Shown here: positions 49,988 to 60,775 of the stretch, one piece after another
Layout of the letters: each line of letters starts with the position of its first letter
Position numbering within the stretch: the first letter of the stretch is position 1
Assembly: GCA_025331565.1 (NCBI GenBank)
Contig: JAFREQ010000062.1
Location: 62,001-126,000 of the forward strand
Length of the DNA: 64,000 bases
From: Holacanthus passer
Lineage: Eukaryota; Chordata; Actinopteri; Pomacanthidae
Direction of reading: 5' to 3'
Notes under the pieces: generated by a model
What the model saw: the letters and a program-made list of their open reading frames with translations, nothing else
What the model was told of the DNA's origin: nothing
Database searches by the model: none
Position numbers and translations under genes: made by a program

Positions 49988-51800
49988 AGCATCTGAAATG
50001 TGATTAAACTCTTACAAAAGAAAGTTGCAATTAAACAGATGCTCCACTCCCTTTTATTTCTGGGCTTTGTGTTTATAAGTCACATCCTCCTCCACATATT
50101 AGAGCAACAACAACAATAATAATAAACATTTCCAATAAATAAGGCATAAATAAAGCAATGTCAGTTTCTTCCAAATAGCTCAGTCTTTAAGGGGCTTTAC
50201 AATCTTTACAGCATAGATTCGATTCAGAAAAAGAAAAACTGCCTTAAAAACTTCAACAGAGATAAAATGATGGAAAGCTGAGGAAGAGGAGGGACCTCTC
50301 TCCCTGGATGGACAGACATGTCATCGATGTCTTGTGAACAGAATCGGTGAACAAGGAGTGAGAGGAAAGAAAGTCCCACCTGGACAGCCGATGGTCCAGC
50401 AGAGAGAAACTGCACAGTTTGATCTAATATGAACGGCTGAGTGTGTTGTTTTGGTTTGTGAACAACCAACATCAGATAATGAGTCAAACAAAGAGTCCAG
50501 ATTAGCTCAACTAGCAATTTTAACAATATATTTAAGGTAATTGACAAATTAGAGTCAAAAAAGGGGCAAATTCTGACCAGATTGAAGAGTGAAATCAGGA
50601 CTTCAGTCTGGTGCTCAGACACACACAGACAGCTGATCTGCTCTGAATCACACCGTCTGATTTGAATAAGCAAAAGTTTGAAGTTACAGCTCATTTGAAT
50701 CCTGTCAAACCTCCACTTTAATGGACAGATGAGGTGAAGAACCGCTGACAATTAGGACATTTTTGAACATCCACATCATTCATTGTCAAATCAAATAAAG
50801 AAACACACGATGACTGACTGCAGTTCTATTTGTTTGTTTTGAACTGTTGTCTGTTGTTGTCTGTGTCTGCTGAAAAACACTTTCTCCAAAATGTCCGTTT
50901 TGTTTGAAACTAAGAATCAGTGAACCGTAGTCATCAACATACATCTTAGACCAAAGTGGTGTCCAGTTTTATTTATTTATTCCTATATTTATTTTGTGTT
51001 TATTTCCTGTATTTGCTGTGTTTATTGCTCTGTGTTGGTAGAAAAGTACAATATGACAAATGTATGAACATAAAAAAACTTGATGACTGTTTTACCTTCA
51101 TACTTTAATGTTTATATGTGAACTAATCAATTTATATCCTGAATAAAAATATGTGTTTGACTTGAAATGTTGGAATAAAAGTAATGAATAATGACTCTCA
51201 GATGTTTGTGAGCCGTCTCTGTATGTATTTTTGATTATGGAGGAAAGATTACAGTTACAAAAAACACAAAAATCAACTGAGGGACCTAAACCATGACAAA
51301 TTAATTTGAATTCTCAACAGTCCTTTAAACCAACTGTTGTCAAGGTCATTTCTATCAAATGCAACTTCATTAATAAAGATAGTTGCTGATAAAATATACT
51401 GATGCAAATCTAAGTCAGTGTCTGTCCATGTCACCATGAAGATGAACATTTGACAGAATTCAAATGACTTTTATGGAAGCAATGACTGGAGTGTATTCAA
51501 ATCAAAAGGGATTCAGCCCTGAGCGTCTGTCTATTATTTCATTATATATATTCAAATATGAGCATGAAGACAAAGATTACTTGCAAAAAAAAACCAACAT
51601 GTGTGTTTTAGCTTTCTTGTTGACAAAGTGACAAAGTGGAGCTGTTGTTTTGAACAAACAAAGTAGAAAAGTACTATTTTAAATTTAGTGATTATTGTAC
51701 ATTACAGTTCCTACTTTCATGTGTCTGTGAAAGAAAGATGAGGTAACGTGAGCTTTTTGCATTGTGCAAAATACACAAAGATACATTTTACTGTGAACTG
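49988..51800. other. 3' flank of GPCR-B with repeats and orphan upstream blocks
   Basis: A dispersed repeat lies at about 50125-50420 ('ggggctttacaatctttaca', 'gaaaaagaaaaactgcctt'); its match recurs at 59565-59715. Two blocks homologous to GPCR 5' regions occur without an adjacent gene: 50627-50735 (+ orientation) and 51390-51545 (- orientation). Confidence 0.55.
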
Positions 51801-52843
51801 TGTGACGCACACAAATGTATGGCCACATTTATGTTTTTATTCTATTTTTGCAATGTTGTTTCTTCAAAAGAAATATTGTACGTGGACTGTAATGGCCAGT
51901 TAATGTCCTGGTGTTTACAAGAAATATAACACGTTAGCGGGTTGTTATTCTCAGCCCTGTCGCTAGGGGGCAGCGGCGCCATGCTCTTCTCCCAAGGACC
52001 GCTCTTGTTTTCGTCGTTCTGCTGAGTGAGGCTGAATTGAGAGGAAGCTGAGCGCTGCTGTGTCATTATTTCTCCTGTTCTTAACAGGTTGGTGGACTCT
52101 TAAAAGTCATGAAAAGTGCATGCACATGTTGTTTAGGTTGTTATATTGCTCTGAGATCGATTTTAAGTGATTTTGTGGCCAAGTGTTCTCCCTAAGATGG
52201 CGGAGCGGTCACCTTGTCAGTAGCCTAAGCAGCTAGCTAGCTAGCGGTAGCTAAAGATAATTCATTTTACGCGCCAGTACATTTCATTTCCACTTCAAAA
52301 GGTTTTATTTAGTTGTCACAACATGTCATGTTGTATCTAGTATATTTCATTTGGTGTTAAAATTTATTTACATTTAAATAGAGTATATTTTTACTGAACG
52401 TTTTATTCTTTGTTCAAGCACTTTAAAAAAGATAATTCAAGCCGTCCACTAATATGTGACCTGGTCCATTGTAGCATTATGCTAGTTTATTTGTAAGATA
52501 CATTCATTATGAATGAGACATGGTGGAAATGGTGTAAGAAACTAAGAAAAGCTACACTCCCTAATCTTTTTTAATTATTATTTTGATATACGATGAAAAT
52601 ATATGGGAATGTGATTATTGATGTGAATGTGAAAAAGCGATTGATTGTATTGTGAGTTTAAATAACATGTTGATTGACGTGGAAAAAAGATAACGAAAGA
52701 GCTGCAGAGTCAAAGAAAATAACAGGTGTTAATAAATGGATTCTGCTGAGTGAGGCTGAATTGAGAGGAACAGTCTCATTATTTCTCCTGTTTTAACAGG
52801 AACCATTATCTGCTTATTGGTCATCATCTTGAGACCTGTAACA
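51801..52843. mobile_element. Probable solo LTR insertion
   Basis: Comparison with the uninterrupted paralogous site at about 56278-56290 ('gtgaactgcattaggcaaat') defines an inserted block. It is flanked by a 4-bp duplication ACTG (51797-51800 and 52844-52847). The insert begins TGTGACGC and ends CTGTAACA, the TG...CA termini typical of LTRs. No coding region is seen inside, so it is read as a solo LTR; a 4-bp duplication fits Gypsy-type or related elements. A segment of about 60 bases is repeated inside it (52020-52086 and 52743-52800). Confidence 0.72.
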
Positions 52844-52849
52844 ACTGCA

Positions 52850-53270
52850 TTATGCAAATTGTCTTTGCACATTAACACACATGGAGGTCAGGGTCAAATG
52901 CACATCATGGTTGGGGTTGGATACATTTCAAGAGCCACAAAAGAAAACACTGACCATACAGAGATAAGTTAGTTATATTTTAAATAGAAGCATACTTTTG
53001 GAGTTATACTTGTTCTTTATTTCACCAAACATTCTACTTTACAACATACTTTAAATTCATAGATACAGGATGTGCAACAGGTAAAAGTCTTAATTAATCA
53101 TTAATGAATTATAAGCAGCACGTTGAAGTTGCAGTTGAGTATTCAAATAAATGATTGTCATATCGTACAGAACTGCTCTGTCTGTGTGCAGCACTGTCAC
53201 ATTCTCATCATATCACACATGTAGTTTGCTGGATATTTAAGTCTTTAACCCAAAGTGCAATCTTTAACAT
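52850..53270 (+). repeat. 3' flank duplicate, copy 1
   Basis: Matches 56300-56822 on the same strand, for example 'tggatacatttcaagagcca' and 'gcagcacgttgaagttgcag'. With 51390-51800 it forms the 3' flank of GPCR-C; the other copy is the 3' flank of GPCR-D, indicating tandem duplication of gene plus flank. Confidence 0.8.
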
Positions 53271-54023
53271 GACCATAGCCACATGGAACTGAACCTGTGT
53301 TAGTGTCATGGCTTCAACTGAAGCTTTCAAATCACAACCATGTTTGGTAGCTAATGTCAGCCAGCTAACGTTAGGTTCTATGTGGAGAAAACAACGGCAG
53401 AGAGAAACAAGCTTGACACACAAAATTGACACTCCAGCAAGCCCAGCTAATGTTACCTGAGATAGCATTAGGTTTGACAAACTCATTGGTTAGTTCAGCA
53501 GAGAAACAGGGTCCTTATCGTGCTATAAAACTATGCCTAACTAGTTGGGACATGCAGTTTGAGTTTTGGTCATTTAGCATGTTATCATGCATGTAGCCAG
53601 CAAGTGCAGCTGAAAACAGTAAAAAGTGAGTGAGAGACTGCATTTTCAACCAGTCTTGTGAATTTCCCTACTGTGGGACCAATAAAGGTTTACCTTATCT
53701 GTGGGGCTAACATTAACATTAGCTGATAAAATCTGCCAATCACATTTTTCATTTCAGCCGCCCAGAAATAAGAAGCTGACAAATTTCATTTGTCATTATT
53801 ATCATTGTAAACTGACTTATGGCCAATTGTGCAAAAGCTTCTGTCTGGTCACATTTCCTCTTTTTGCAAACACAAGTGCTGAAGACAATTTTATGGCCTT
53901 TGTTGGCTGAGGTGCACAAATTTTATCTACAACTAATTGAAATGTCTGTCAAATTAGAACTCCCCAGATTTACCCCAGAGATACTTGCTCTGTGATTGTC
54001 TTCTTTTCTTACTGTAAACTAAT
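53271..54023. other. Intergenic, 3' of GPCR-C
   Basis: Holds a retroelement 3' tail at about 53660-53700 ('ctgtgggaccaataaaggtt'). Otherwise no feature is seen. Confidence 0.45.
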
Positions 54024-54959
54024 CTAATCTGCTCCTTGTCCTGATTCCTTTTTGTTCTTCCAACACAGGAGTTTTCCGGCTCTCTGTAGAAACAGCAGAG
54101 GTAACACCAGACTGCTGGGAAGATTTAACCAGAAATATGACAACCAGGTAACACACTTTCCAGTCTCCTTCATCTCTGGTGAGGCATACAGAGCAGAGGT
54201 CAGCATATTCCCCCCAAACCTGACAAACAGCACTCCCAGTATGATCATGATGGTGTAGAAAGCCCTCAGCTTTGATTGGTCAACCTTCCGTCTGCCCCCA
54301 CCCCCTTCCCCTGGCCCTGGACGAATCAGAACACAGAGAACAGACAGGCTGCAGAAAGAGATGACAGTTAAGGTGGAGATGTTGCCGCAAAGGTAAATGA
54401 TTATGATGGGACTTTGGTTTTCCGCAAACATGTGGCCTGTCCCTACAAGACACAACAGCCAAACACAGCCAATGGTGATATTTCTGATTCTGATCGCATT
54501 TTCTTCCTTCAGCCTCATGTAGGTGATGGGATGAACGACAGCCAGGTAGCGCTCCACACAGGTCAGGACGTGAAACATAATCTGTGCAGTTGCGTTCATA
54601 TAGAAAAGGTAGATACCCACCGCCATCATTTGTGGGAGATCAGTGTGGACACCACTACAGGTGAGGATGGACCCTGAGACACTCATCAGCTCTGAGATGA
54701 CCGTGTTGAAGGTAAAGAAGTCGGAGTGATTCATCGCCGTACCAGAGCGCTGTTGCCGCCATCGTTGGTGACCCAGGTAGAGGATGAAGATGCAGAGAGG
54801 GAGGAGGATGAGGATGCTGGTGATGGAGAAGGTGGTGATACTGAAAGCACCAACTGTGGAGTTCAGGCAGTCGTGCATTTCAGCATAGATGCTGCCAGAG
54901 GAGGAGAGGGAAGAAGGAGGAAGAGAGGAATTAGAGGAGGAAGAGGAGTTGACTGACAT
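54024..54959 (-). CDS. GPCR-C: orphan receptor of the cluster
   Basis: One coding exon on the minus strand, 311 residues. The open frame extends upstream to 55088, but the ATG at 54959 directly follows the acceptor CTTTCCCACAG shared with GPCR-A and D, so it is the chosen start. N-terminus Ser/Asn-rich; ERY at 136-138 in TCVERYLAVVHPITYMRLKE. The TM4-TM5 stretch (GTGHMFAENQSPIIIIYLCG) is markedly different from A and D, while loop 3 (RPGPGEGGGGRRKVDQSKLR) and the tail are nearly identical. TM7 again lacks NPxxY. A leader exon may end at the donor at 55408-55407 on the minus strand. Confidence 0.85.
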   Translation of the reverse strand: MSVNSSSSSNSSLPPSSLSSSGSIYAEMHDCLNSTVGAFSITTFSITSILILLPLCIFILYLGHQRWRQQRSGTAMNHSDFFTFNTVISELMSVSGSILTCSGVHTDLPQMMAVGIYLFYMNATAQIMFHVLTCVERYLAVVHPITYMRLKEENAIRIRNITIGCVWLLCLVGTGHMFAENQSPIIIIYLCGNISTLTVISFCSLSVLCVLIRPGPGEGGGGRRKVDQSKLRAFYTIMIILGVLFVRFGGNMLTSALYASPEMKETGKCVTWLSYFWLNLPSSLVLPLLFLQRAGKLLCWKNKKESGQGAD

Positions 54960-57067
54960 ATCTGTGGGAAAGGAGCAGGGATAGAGTGAAAAAGAGAGAA
55001 AGATGGAGAGAAAAACAAAATTAACAAGTGGAAATACAGAAATTATGTAAAACTCGACCATAAACCAAAATATTGGACAAAGCAGCACATTTCCTCCAAA
55101 ACTTTTTTTCTATTTTCAAAATACTAGCATGTACAAGTCATTTTTAGGAGACGTTTAGAGAGATTAAAATTCTGTAAGGCAGTTTTATTGATGAAGTTTC
55201 CACTTTGGACATGTAACATGACAAAACATCTGTTAGAAAGCATGAAATGACAACATTTGTCCTGTACAGAGACAGTTCTTAAAAATCTTAAAAACACAAC
55301 ATATGAAAACACTTGGTTGTCACCATGGACAACAGTTCTGCTTTTGATGCACCCGACAGTGTTTAGTCGATGACAAAACTAAAGATATGATGATTGAAAC
55401 ACACTCACCTCGTCTGTGGTTTCTTGATCCTGATCGTTCTGATCTTCGGTCACCTGTGTGTCTGGATGATGAACTGTGTCTACTGTATGTATGTGATGAC
55501 AGTGATTCAGGTGTGAAGAAATGTCCTGATTCTCAGCGGTTCTTCACCTCATCTGTCCATTAAAGTGGATGTTTGACAGGATTCAAATGAGCTGTAACAT
55601 AAAACTGGTGCTTATTCAAATCAAACAGCGTCATTCAGAGCAGATCACCTGTCTGTGCGTGTCGCTTGTTATCTTAACACCTTCAGTCCCGTAATACATG
55701 TATAATTATACAAGAACTTCAACGATTAATCAGCAGCTAAAATTTTACTGTGAACCTAAAGTCACACGTGTTAATCCACCAATGATTTATTTACTGAGCT
55801 GATATTTGTGCCAGTATCCTATGATATAATAAACCAATGCAAATCTAAGTCACTGTCTCACCATCTGACCATGAAGATGAACATTTGACAGAATTCAAAT
55901 GACTTTAATGGAAGCAATGACTGGAGTGTATTCAAATCAAAAAAAGAGATTTAGCCCAAGCGTCTGTCTGTTATTTCATTCAAATTGCTGTCCTCTAACA
56001 TCCAAACCTGCTCGTGTCTCCCCCCAGTCCATAGCTCACTGAAGTCACCAGAAAGCAAAAGGTGGGGCTCAGAGCGGCTGAGAGAAAATGGCATAAACCC
56101 AGAGGGCCCACTGACCTCAGTGACTATCAAAGTGTTCTAACATCATTCTCCTCCAGTTTAACAGCTATAGCTTTGCCTTCATTGTGTTGGTTGGTTAAAG
56201 TTTATGTGTCTGTGAAAGAAAGATGAGGTAACGAGAGGTTTTTGCATTTTGCAAAATACATTATTACACATTTTACTGTGAACTGCATTAGGCAAATTTT
56301 TCACCAGATTAACACACATGGAGCTCAGGGTCAAATTCACATCATGGTAGAGGTTCACTTCAGAAAAATATAAAATCCAATGTAAACAAAGACAAAGTGG
56401 ACACACACATGTGCATATGGATACATTTCAAGAGCCACAAAAGAAAACACTGACCATATAGATAAGTTAGTTATATTTTTAATAGAAGCACATTTTTGAA
56501 GTTATACTTGTTCTTTATTTCACCAAACATTCTACTTTACAACATACTTTGAATGCATAGATACAGGATGTGCGACAGGTTAAAGTCTCACAATAATTAA
56601 TCATCAATGAATCATAAGCAGCACGTTGAAGTTGCAGTTGATATATGAAGCTTTCATGATACTTGATTTAGACTCTATTTAAAGGACTGTTGAGTATTCA
56701 AATGAATGATTGTCATGTCATGAACTGCTCTGTCTGTGTGCAGCACTGTCACATTCTCATCATATCACACATGTAGTTAGCTGGATATTTTATTCCAAAG
56801 TCTTTAACCCAAAGTGCAAACCATCATGAAGGGACCTGTAGAAATGATGGGTGCTGTTGGCTCATGACAGCAGATTGTGGAATGAACAAAGCTTAAACTC
56901 AAGGATAAATCAGTGTTTTTAGTTTGGTTCTGTTCAGTCAAAGTCAAAACTGTGGTTAAATGTTCAAAAATGTGCCTTCTTCTTTTTCAGGTCAAACTCC
57001 ATTCAAAGTATTTCTCGGTTAAAGTTTTTCAGCCAATATTGATATCAGATGAAACTCATTTTAAAAA
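54960..57067. other. Region between GPCR-C and GPCR-D: 5' of C, 3' of D
   Basis: 5' of C: two versions of the shared upstream block, 55540-55670 and 55690-55985 (minus orientation). 3' of D: the flank duplicate 55830-56822 matching 51390-53270. The segment 56825-56965 resembles 40135-40260 in gab1 intron 1 ('ggctcatgacagcagatt'), a further dispersed repeat. No additional gene is supported. Confidence 0.55.
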
Positions 57068-59528
57068 CTAAACTAACCTAAACGAATCTAATCTGCTCCT
57101 TGTCCTGATTCCTTGTTGTTCTTCCAACACAGGAGTTTTCCTGTTTTCTGTAGAAACAGCAGAGGTAACACCAGACTGATGGGCAGACTGAGCCAGAGTA
57201 ACGACAACCACATACTACACTTCCCAGTCTCCTTCATCTCTGGTGAGGTAGACAGAGCAGTGGTCAACATATTCCCCCCAAACCTGAGGAACAGCACTCC
57301 CAGTATGACCATGATGGTGTAGAAAGCCCTCAGCTTTGATTGGTCAATCTTCCGTCTGCCCCCACCCCCTTCCCCTGGCCCTGGACGAATCAGAACACAG
57401 AGAACAGAAAGGCTGCAGAAAGAGATGATAGTTAAGGTGAAGGCTGTGATACAAATTGACATTATGATCATGGGAACTTGGTCTAATATGAACATGACAC
57501 TGGCCCCTGCAAAGCACAGCAGCCAAACACAGCCAATGGTGATATTTCTGATTCTGATTCCATTCGCCGTCCTGAGGTTCATGTAAGTGATGGGGTGAAC
57601 GACAGCCAGGTAGCGCTCCACACAGGTCAGGATGTGAAAATACATCTGGCCATTTAAGTTCACGGTGAAAAAGTAGATACCAACCACAATCATTTGTGGG
57701 AGATCAGTGTGGACACCACTACAGGTGAGGATGGACCCTGAGACACTCATCAGCTCTGAGATGACCATGTTGAAGGTAAAGAAGTCGGAGTGATTCATCG
57801 TTGTACCAGAGTGCTGTTGCCGCCATCGTTGGTGACCCAGGTAGAGGACGAGGATGCAGAGAGGGAGGAAGATGAGGATGCTGGTGATGGAGAAGGCGGT
57901 GATACTGAAAGCACCAACTGTGGAGTTCAGGCAGTCGTGCAGGAAAGAAATGAAGCTGGTGTGGGAGGAGAGGGAAGAAGGACGAAGAGAAGAATTAGAG
58001 GAGGAAGAGGAGTTGACTGACATATCTATGGGAAAGGAGCAGGGATAAAGTGAAAAAGAGAGAAAGATGGAGAGAAAAATAAAAGTAATGAAATTATGTC
58101 AAACTTGACTGAGAGTTGCATTAGACTGTAAAGTTTCATTGATGTAGGTCAGAACTGAAAAACACTCTGTGTGAGGTCGGTGGGCAAAGTGCAACTTCAA
58201 CTAAACATCCAGTGCAGTTTCACAGCCTGCTCAACAAGAAAGTCATGATTGTAGAGGTGAAGGACAGTCGGTGAAAGTATCAGCACTTTAATAGAGCTGA
58301 AACAACTCGTTCACTACTGGATTAGATAATCAACAGAAAATGAATCTGCAACTGATCTGATAATCGATTAATTGTTTCAGTTACTTTTCAAGAAAAGTGA
58401 AAACATGATCAACATTCTCTGATTCCAGCTCCTCAAATGAGAGGATTTCAGGTTTATATCGCTGTCAAACAAATGTCTTTGGGTTTTGGAGTTTTGATTG
58501 AACAAAACAAGACATTTGAAGATGTAGTCCTGAACTTTTAGAAGTTGTGATTGACATTTTACACTTTATAGACAAAAGGATTCATCAATAATGAAAATAA
58601 GTGTTAGTTTCAGTCCTGAACATTAAGAACCAGAACATGCCGTGATAATCTTAAAGCACACCCACCTTGTTAGTAGAATTTATTTCTGACCTTCCTTCGG
58701 CTGCGTTTCAGAGTCAGTGACGGCTCAGAACTGATATCTGATCCAAACAAACAGTAAATTAACACATGAGCGTGTTTGTGGGCGTATTCGACTTTTGCAC
58801 GTTGCAAAACCAATCCAGGCTTTGTGATACTTTTTACACGGTTAATTTCTGTAGGCAAATGTTCTCTTTTTCCGAGGAGACCAGAGCACAAGCTGTGCTG
58901 CAGGTATTAACATCTGCTCAGACCGAGACAGAAGCAAATTCATTCATTCATTTAGACCAGTAAAAAATAATTAGTCACCAGCTAAAGTCTGACTGTGAAC
59001 CTAAAATCAAACATGTTGTGCAAATCAATTAATGATTTATTTAGTATCTGCGTTGACATTGATGAAAGTATCCAATTCTATAATACACCAATGCAAATGT
59101 AAGTCACTTCATGTGTCCATTAAGATGAACAGCGGAGACAATTCAAACTCCTTTCACTGATGACTGGTGCGTATTCAAGTCAAAGAAAGGGATTTAGCCA
59201 GAGCGGCCGTAAATATTACATTCAAATGTGATCATGCAGATCAAAACATCAGGTGTTGGACTGTCATGCAAATGAGCAGATCAACAGCAGAGTTAATTGT
59301 AGATGTAGATTTATTTTTTGAAATCACTGAGGCAAAGCAACTTCCATCCATTCATCCATTATCTATATCCACTTATCACATCCTCTAAAGCATCATGTTT
59401 TCTGTCTTTGTGTCACTTTATTGCACCATTTTAAAGATTTGATCAATTACTGGTTTGTTCTTTTCTTTTACAATTGCAGGTCGTACTTGTAGTACTGAAA
59501 AGGCCACCAGGTGTCGGCATTTACACTT
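57068..59528. repeat. Inverted duplication, right arm
   Basis: Reverse-complement partner of 44560-47018, containing GPCR-D and its upstream region. The centre-to-centre distance is about 12.5 kb with GPCR-B and C between the arms. Confidence 0.85.
57088..58023 (-). CDS. GPCR-D: orphan receptor of the cluster
   Basis: One coding exon on the minus strand, 311 residues, start at 58023 just after the shared acceptor. ERY is intact at 136-138. From TM4 onward it is almost identical to GPCR-A (AGASVMFILDQVPMIIMSIC), but the N-terminus (SSHTSFISFLHDCLNSTV) and the first extracellular part (MIVVGIYFFTVNLNGQ) differ at many positions. Upstream non-coding sequence is nearly the same as that of A. Its leader exon mirrors that of A, with the donor near 58670. 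No NPxxY in TM7. Ligand unknown. Confidence 0.86.
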   Translation of the reverse strand: MSVNSSSSSNSSLRPSSLSSHTSFISFLHDCLNSTVGAFSITAFSITSILIFLPLCILVLYLGHQRWRQQHSGTTMNHSDFFTFNMVISELMSVSGSILTCSGVHTDLPQMIVVGIYFFTVNLNGQMYFHILTCVERYLAVVHPITYMNLRTANGIRIRNITIGCVWLLCFAGASVMFILDQVPMIIMSICITAFTLTIISFCSLSVLCVLIRPGPGEGGGGRRKIDQSKLRAFYTIMVILGVLFLRFGGNMLTTALSTSPEMKETGKCSMWLSLLWLSLPISLVLPLLFLQKTGKLLCWKNNKESGQGAD

Positions 59529-60775
59529 CCAGTACAGTATGATCGTGATGGTGTGGAAAGCCCAACCAAACATTTCCAATAAGTAAGATAAGTAAAGTGA
59601 AGTCAGTTTTATCCAAATAGCCCAATATTTAAGGGACTTTACAATATTTACAGCATAGATTTGATTCAGAAAAAGAAAAAGTGCCTTTAAAAACTTTTAA
59701 CAGGGACAATCAACAGATACAGGATTGTCTGATCCTTCAGCTTATCTGAAAATGCAAGTATCAGTGTACCTTAGTTTTATTGGCCAGTTTTATTTATTCA
59801 TGTATTTATGTATTTATTTGTTTATTTTGAGTAGGATGAGTGAGTGAGGGTTGCAGAATAAATATGATAAAGCACACATAGTAGGATATTTCCCAATTTG
59901 TGGTATTTTTTGATTTGTGAATATTTTTCTAAATTTATATGGTCAACATGATCTTGGCAACCCAGCATAAACAGGATGTAATGTACATCCAGATGCATTC
60001 ATATAAAGTAATAGATCTCAGGAAAACTCAGGTTTTCAATCCTAGTCTGTATTAAAATAGTATTATGAATCATACTGTTTCAATTTTTTTTAAATGTTCA
60101 GCTGTGTAATCATTTAAATGTAGTATGATGTATATAATTTGAAGCACTGTGTGTCTTCATTTGCATTGTTTAGTCTCACTGGATGACTGACAAAGATATA
60201 TTAAATTACTGGTCAGTTTAAAACATGATTATAGTTTCCCTCTGAAATAAATATCAGAGTTTCCTGTCTGTGTCTTATTTAGACTTCAAGGTGAAAGAAT
60301 AATTCAACTTAAAACAACTGTATCACCATTGATGTTTGTTTCTATAGTTTTTGTTTTTTTATGAAATCAGTTCACTTGATTTCTGGTGTTTTCTTTCCAT
60401 TGATCTAATGCGATCAACATTTTTTAAAATTCTTTCATCATTAACCTTCAGAAAATCTGTCATTATCCAAAAAGAACAGATGACTTTTCCTTTCAACATT
60501 TAGATAAGAGAAGATTAGACCCTGATATCAGTGTGAGTCATAGGTCAGTTTCCTGATCAAATGGAGAAAACACAGCTTAGTTTTCAGTTCAGGTGTTTTC
60601 CATAGCTTCTCTGCAGGTGATAACAAAAGCAAGGCATGTGTGGACGTCTGGGTGTGTCACACCGAGAGTGGGAGGGCCTCGTCAGGTTTCAGGAAGAGTG
60701 CAGCACCTGTCGACGTGTGATTCACAGCAAAGTGCATGAAGTGAAGGACGGATCTGCTGCAGCTCGGAGGAAAAC
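58024..60775. other. 5' region of GPCR-D and intergenic region to TRIM gene
   Basis: 58024-59528 is the upstream part of the right arm, with leader exon and shared promoter block near 58670-58900. A short stretch at 59531-59562 resembles GPCR coding sequence. A dispersed repeat follows at 59565-59715. The remainder to 60775 is AT-rich and includes the probable TRIM promoter/leader. Confidence 0.5.

Noticed and set aside
54960..55088. N-terminal extension of GPCR-C
   Set aside because: The extension runs through the polypyrimidine tract and acceptor shared with GPCR-A and D, so it is intron.
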